From NCBI RefSeq assembly GCF_010365305.1, contig NZ_CP048279.1, positions 1,550,001 through 1,614,000 of the forward strand: a stretch of DNA of 64,000 nt, written 5' to 3'. Every line of letters begins with the position of its first letter. Within the stretch, counting starts at the first letter, position 1. Origin of the DNA: Staphylococcus sp. MI 10-1553 (GTDB lineage Bacteria > Bacillota > Bacilli > Staphylococcales > Staphylococcaceae). Position numbers and translations under genes: made by a program. The notes beneath the pieces were generated by a model, which saw nothing but the letters and a program-made list of their open reading frames with translations, was not told the origin of the DNA and did no database searches. Below are positions 63,939 to 64,000 of this stretch, in pieces.

Positions 63939-64000
63939 TTAGGTTCCTCCTCGTAAAATAGTCCATTATTATGATAAAATATTGTTAAACAAACGACAAG

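Overview
This window is a stretch of Staphylococcus core chromosome. The evidence is gene order (comG-aroK-gcvT-gcvPA-gcvPB, efp-accB-accC-nusB-xseA-xseB-ispA-dxs-argR-recN, fur-xerD-scpA-scpB-rluB-srrA-srrB, recQ-ebpS-ypdA-ansA), strong AGGAGG-type ribosome binding sites, low GC, and proteins that read as staphylococcal orthologues (SrrAB, EbpS, LipM, YpdA). The sequences differ clearly from S. aureus; a species of the S. intermedius/hyicus side of the genus is possible, but I cannot fix the species by eye.

Layout. 1-2002: end of the phosphate-uptake operon (pstB', phoU), rpmG and a 5-formyl-THF cyclo-ligase. 2021-5602: compact operon of rhomboid protease, yqgQ, glucokinase, a thiamine-binding-type protein and an MBL-fold hydrolase. 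5762-9382: the comG pseudopilus/DNA-uptake operon, followed by aroK. 9913-13987: glycine riboswitch and the glycine-cleavage genes gcvT-gcvPA-gcvPB. 13988-14824: an intergenic stretch with a repeat element. 14825-18900: rhodanese-like protein, lipM, two small cell-envelope genes, an M24 peptidase and efp. 19230-28635: accBC, yqhY, nusB, xseAB, ispA, dxs, argR and recN. 28642-35405: branched-chain keto-acid catabolism (ptb, buk, lpd, E1 alpha, E1 beta, E2), which supplies branched acyl-CoA primers for fatty acid synthesis. 35968-43657: bacilliredoxin, ArAE exporter, an unlisted 33-residue Prli42-like gene, M20 peptidase, the pentose-phosphate enzymes gnd and zwf, an AraC regulator and an MFS remnant. 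43814-49656: rnz, proC, SDR, AKR, nudF, fur and xerD. 50043-55229: DUF309, scpAB, rluB and srrAB. 55392-56136: FMN riboswitch and ribU. 56402-60472: ferredoxin, ypbB, recQ and ebpS. 61228-63938: ypdA and ansA.

The window contains no tRNA or rRNA gene, CRISPR array, prophage, intact insertion sequence or recognisable defence system. The least explained structure is a dispersed intergenic repeat family: five divergent copies near 14.0, 35.4, 44.8, 49.8 and 60.5 kb. They carry nested perfect palindromes, and the two longest copies have terminal inverted repeats, like a non-coding MITE or large RNA hairpin. Other points of interest are a hairpin that would hide the comGA ribosome binding site, a comGE gene with no canonical start codon, a mini-ORF and inverted repeat inserted between the strong Shine-Dalgarno and the start of ypdA, a palindrome over the brxB promoter, a near-perfect PerR box before fur, a cysteine-free rhodanese, and decayed small ORFs before ansA.
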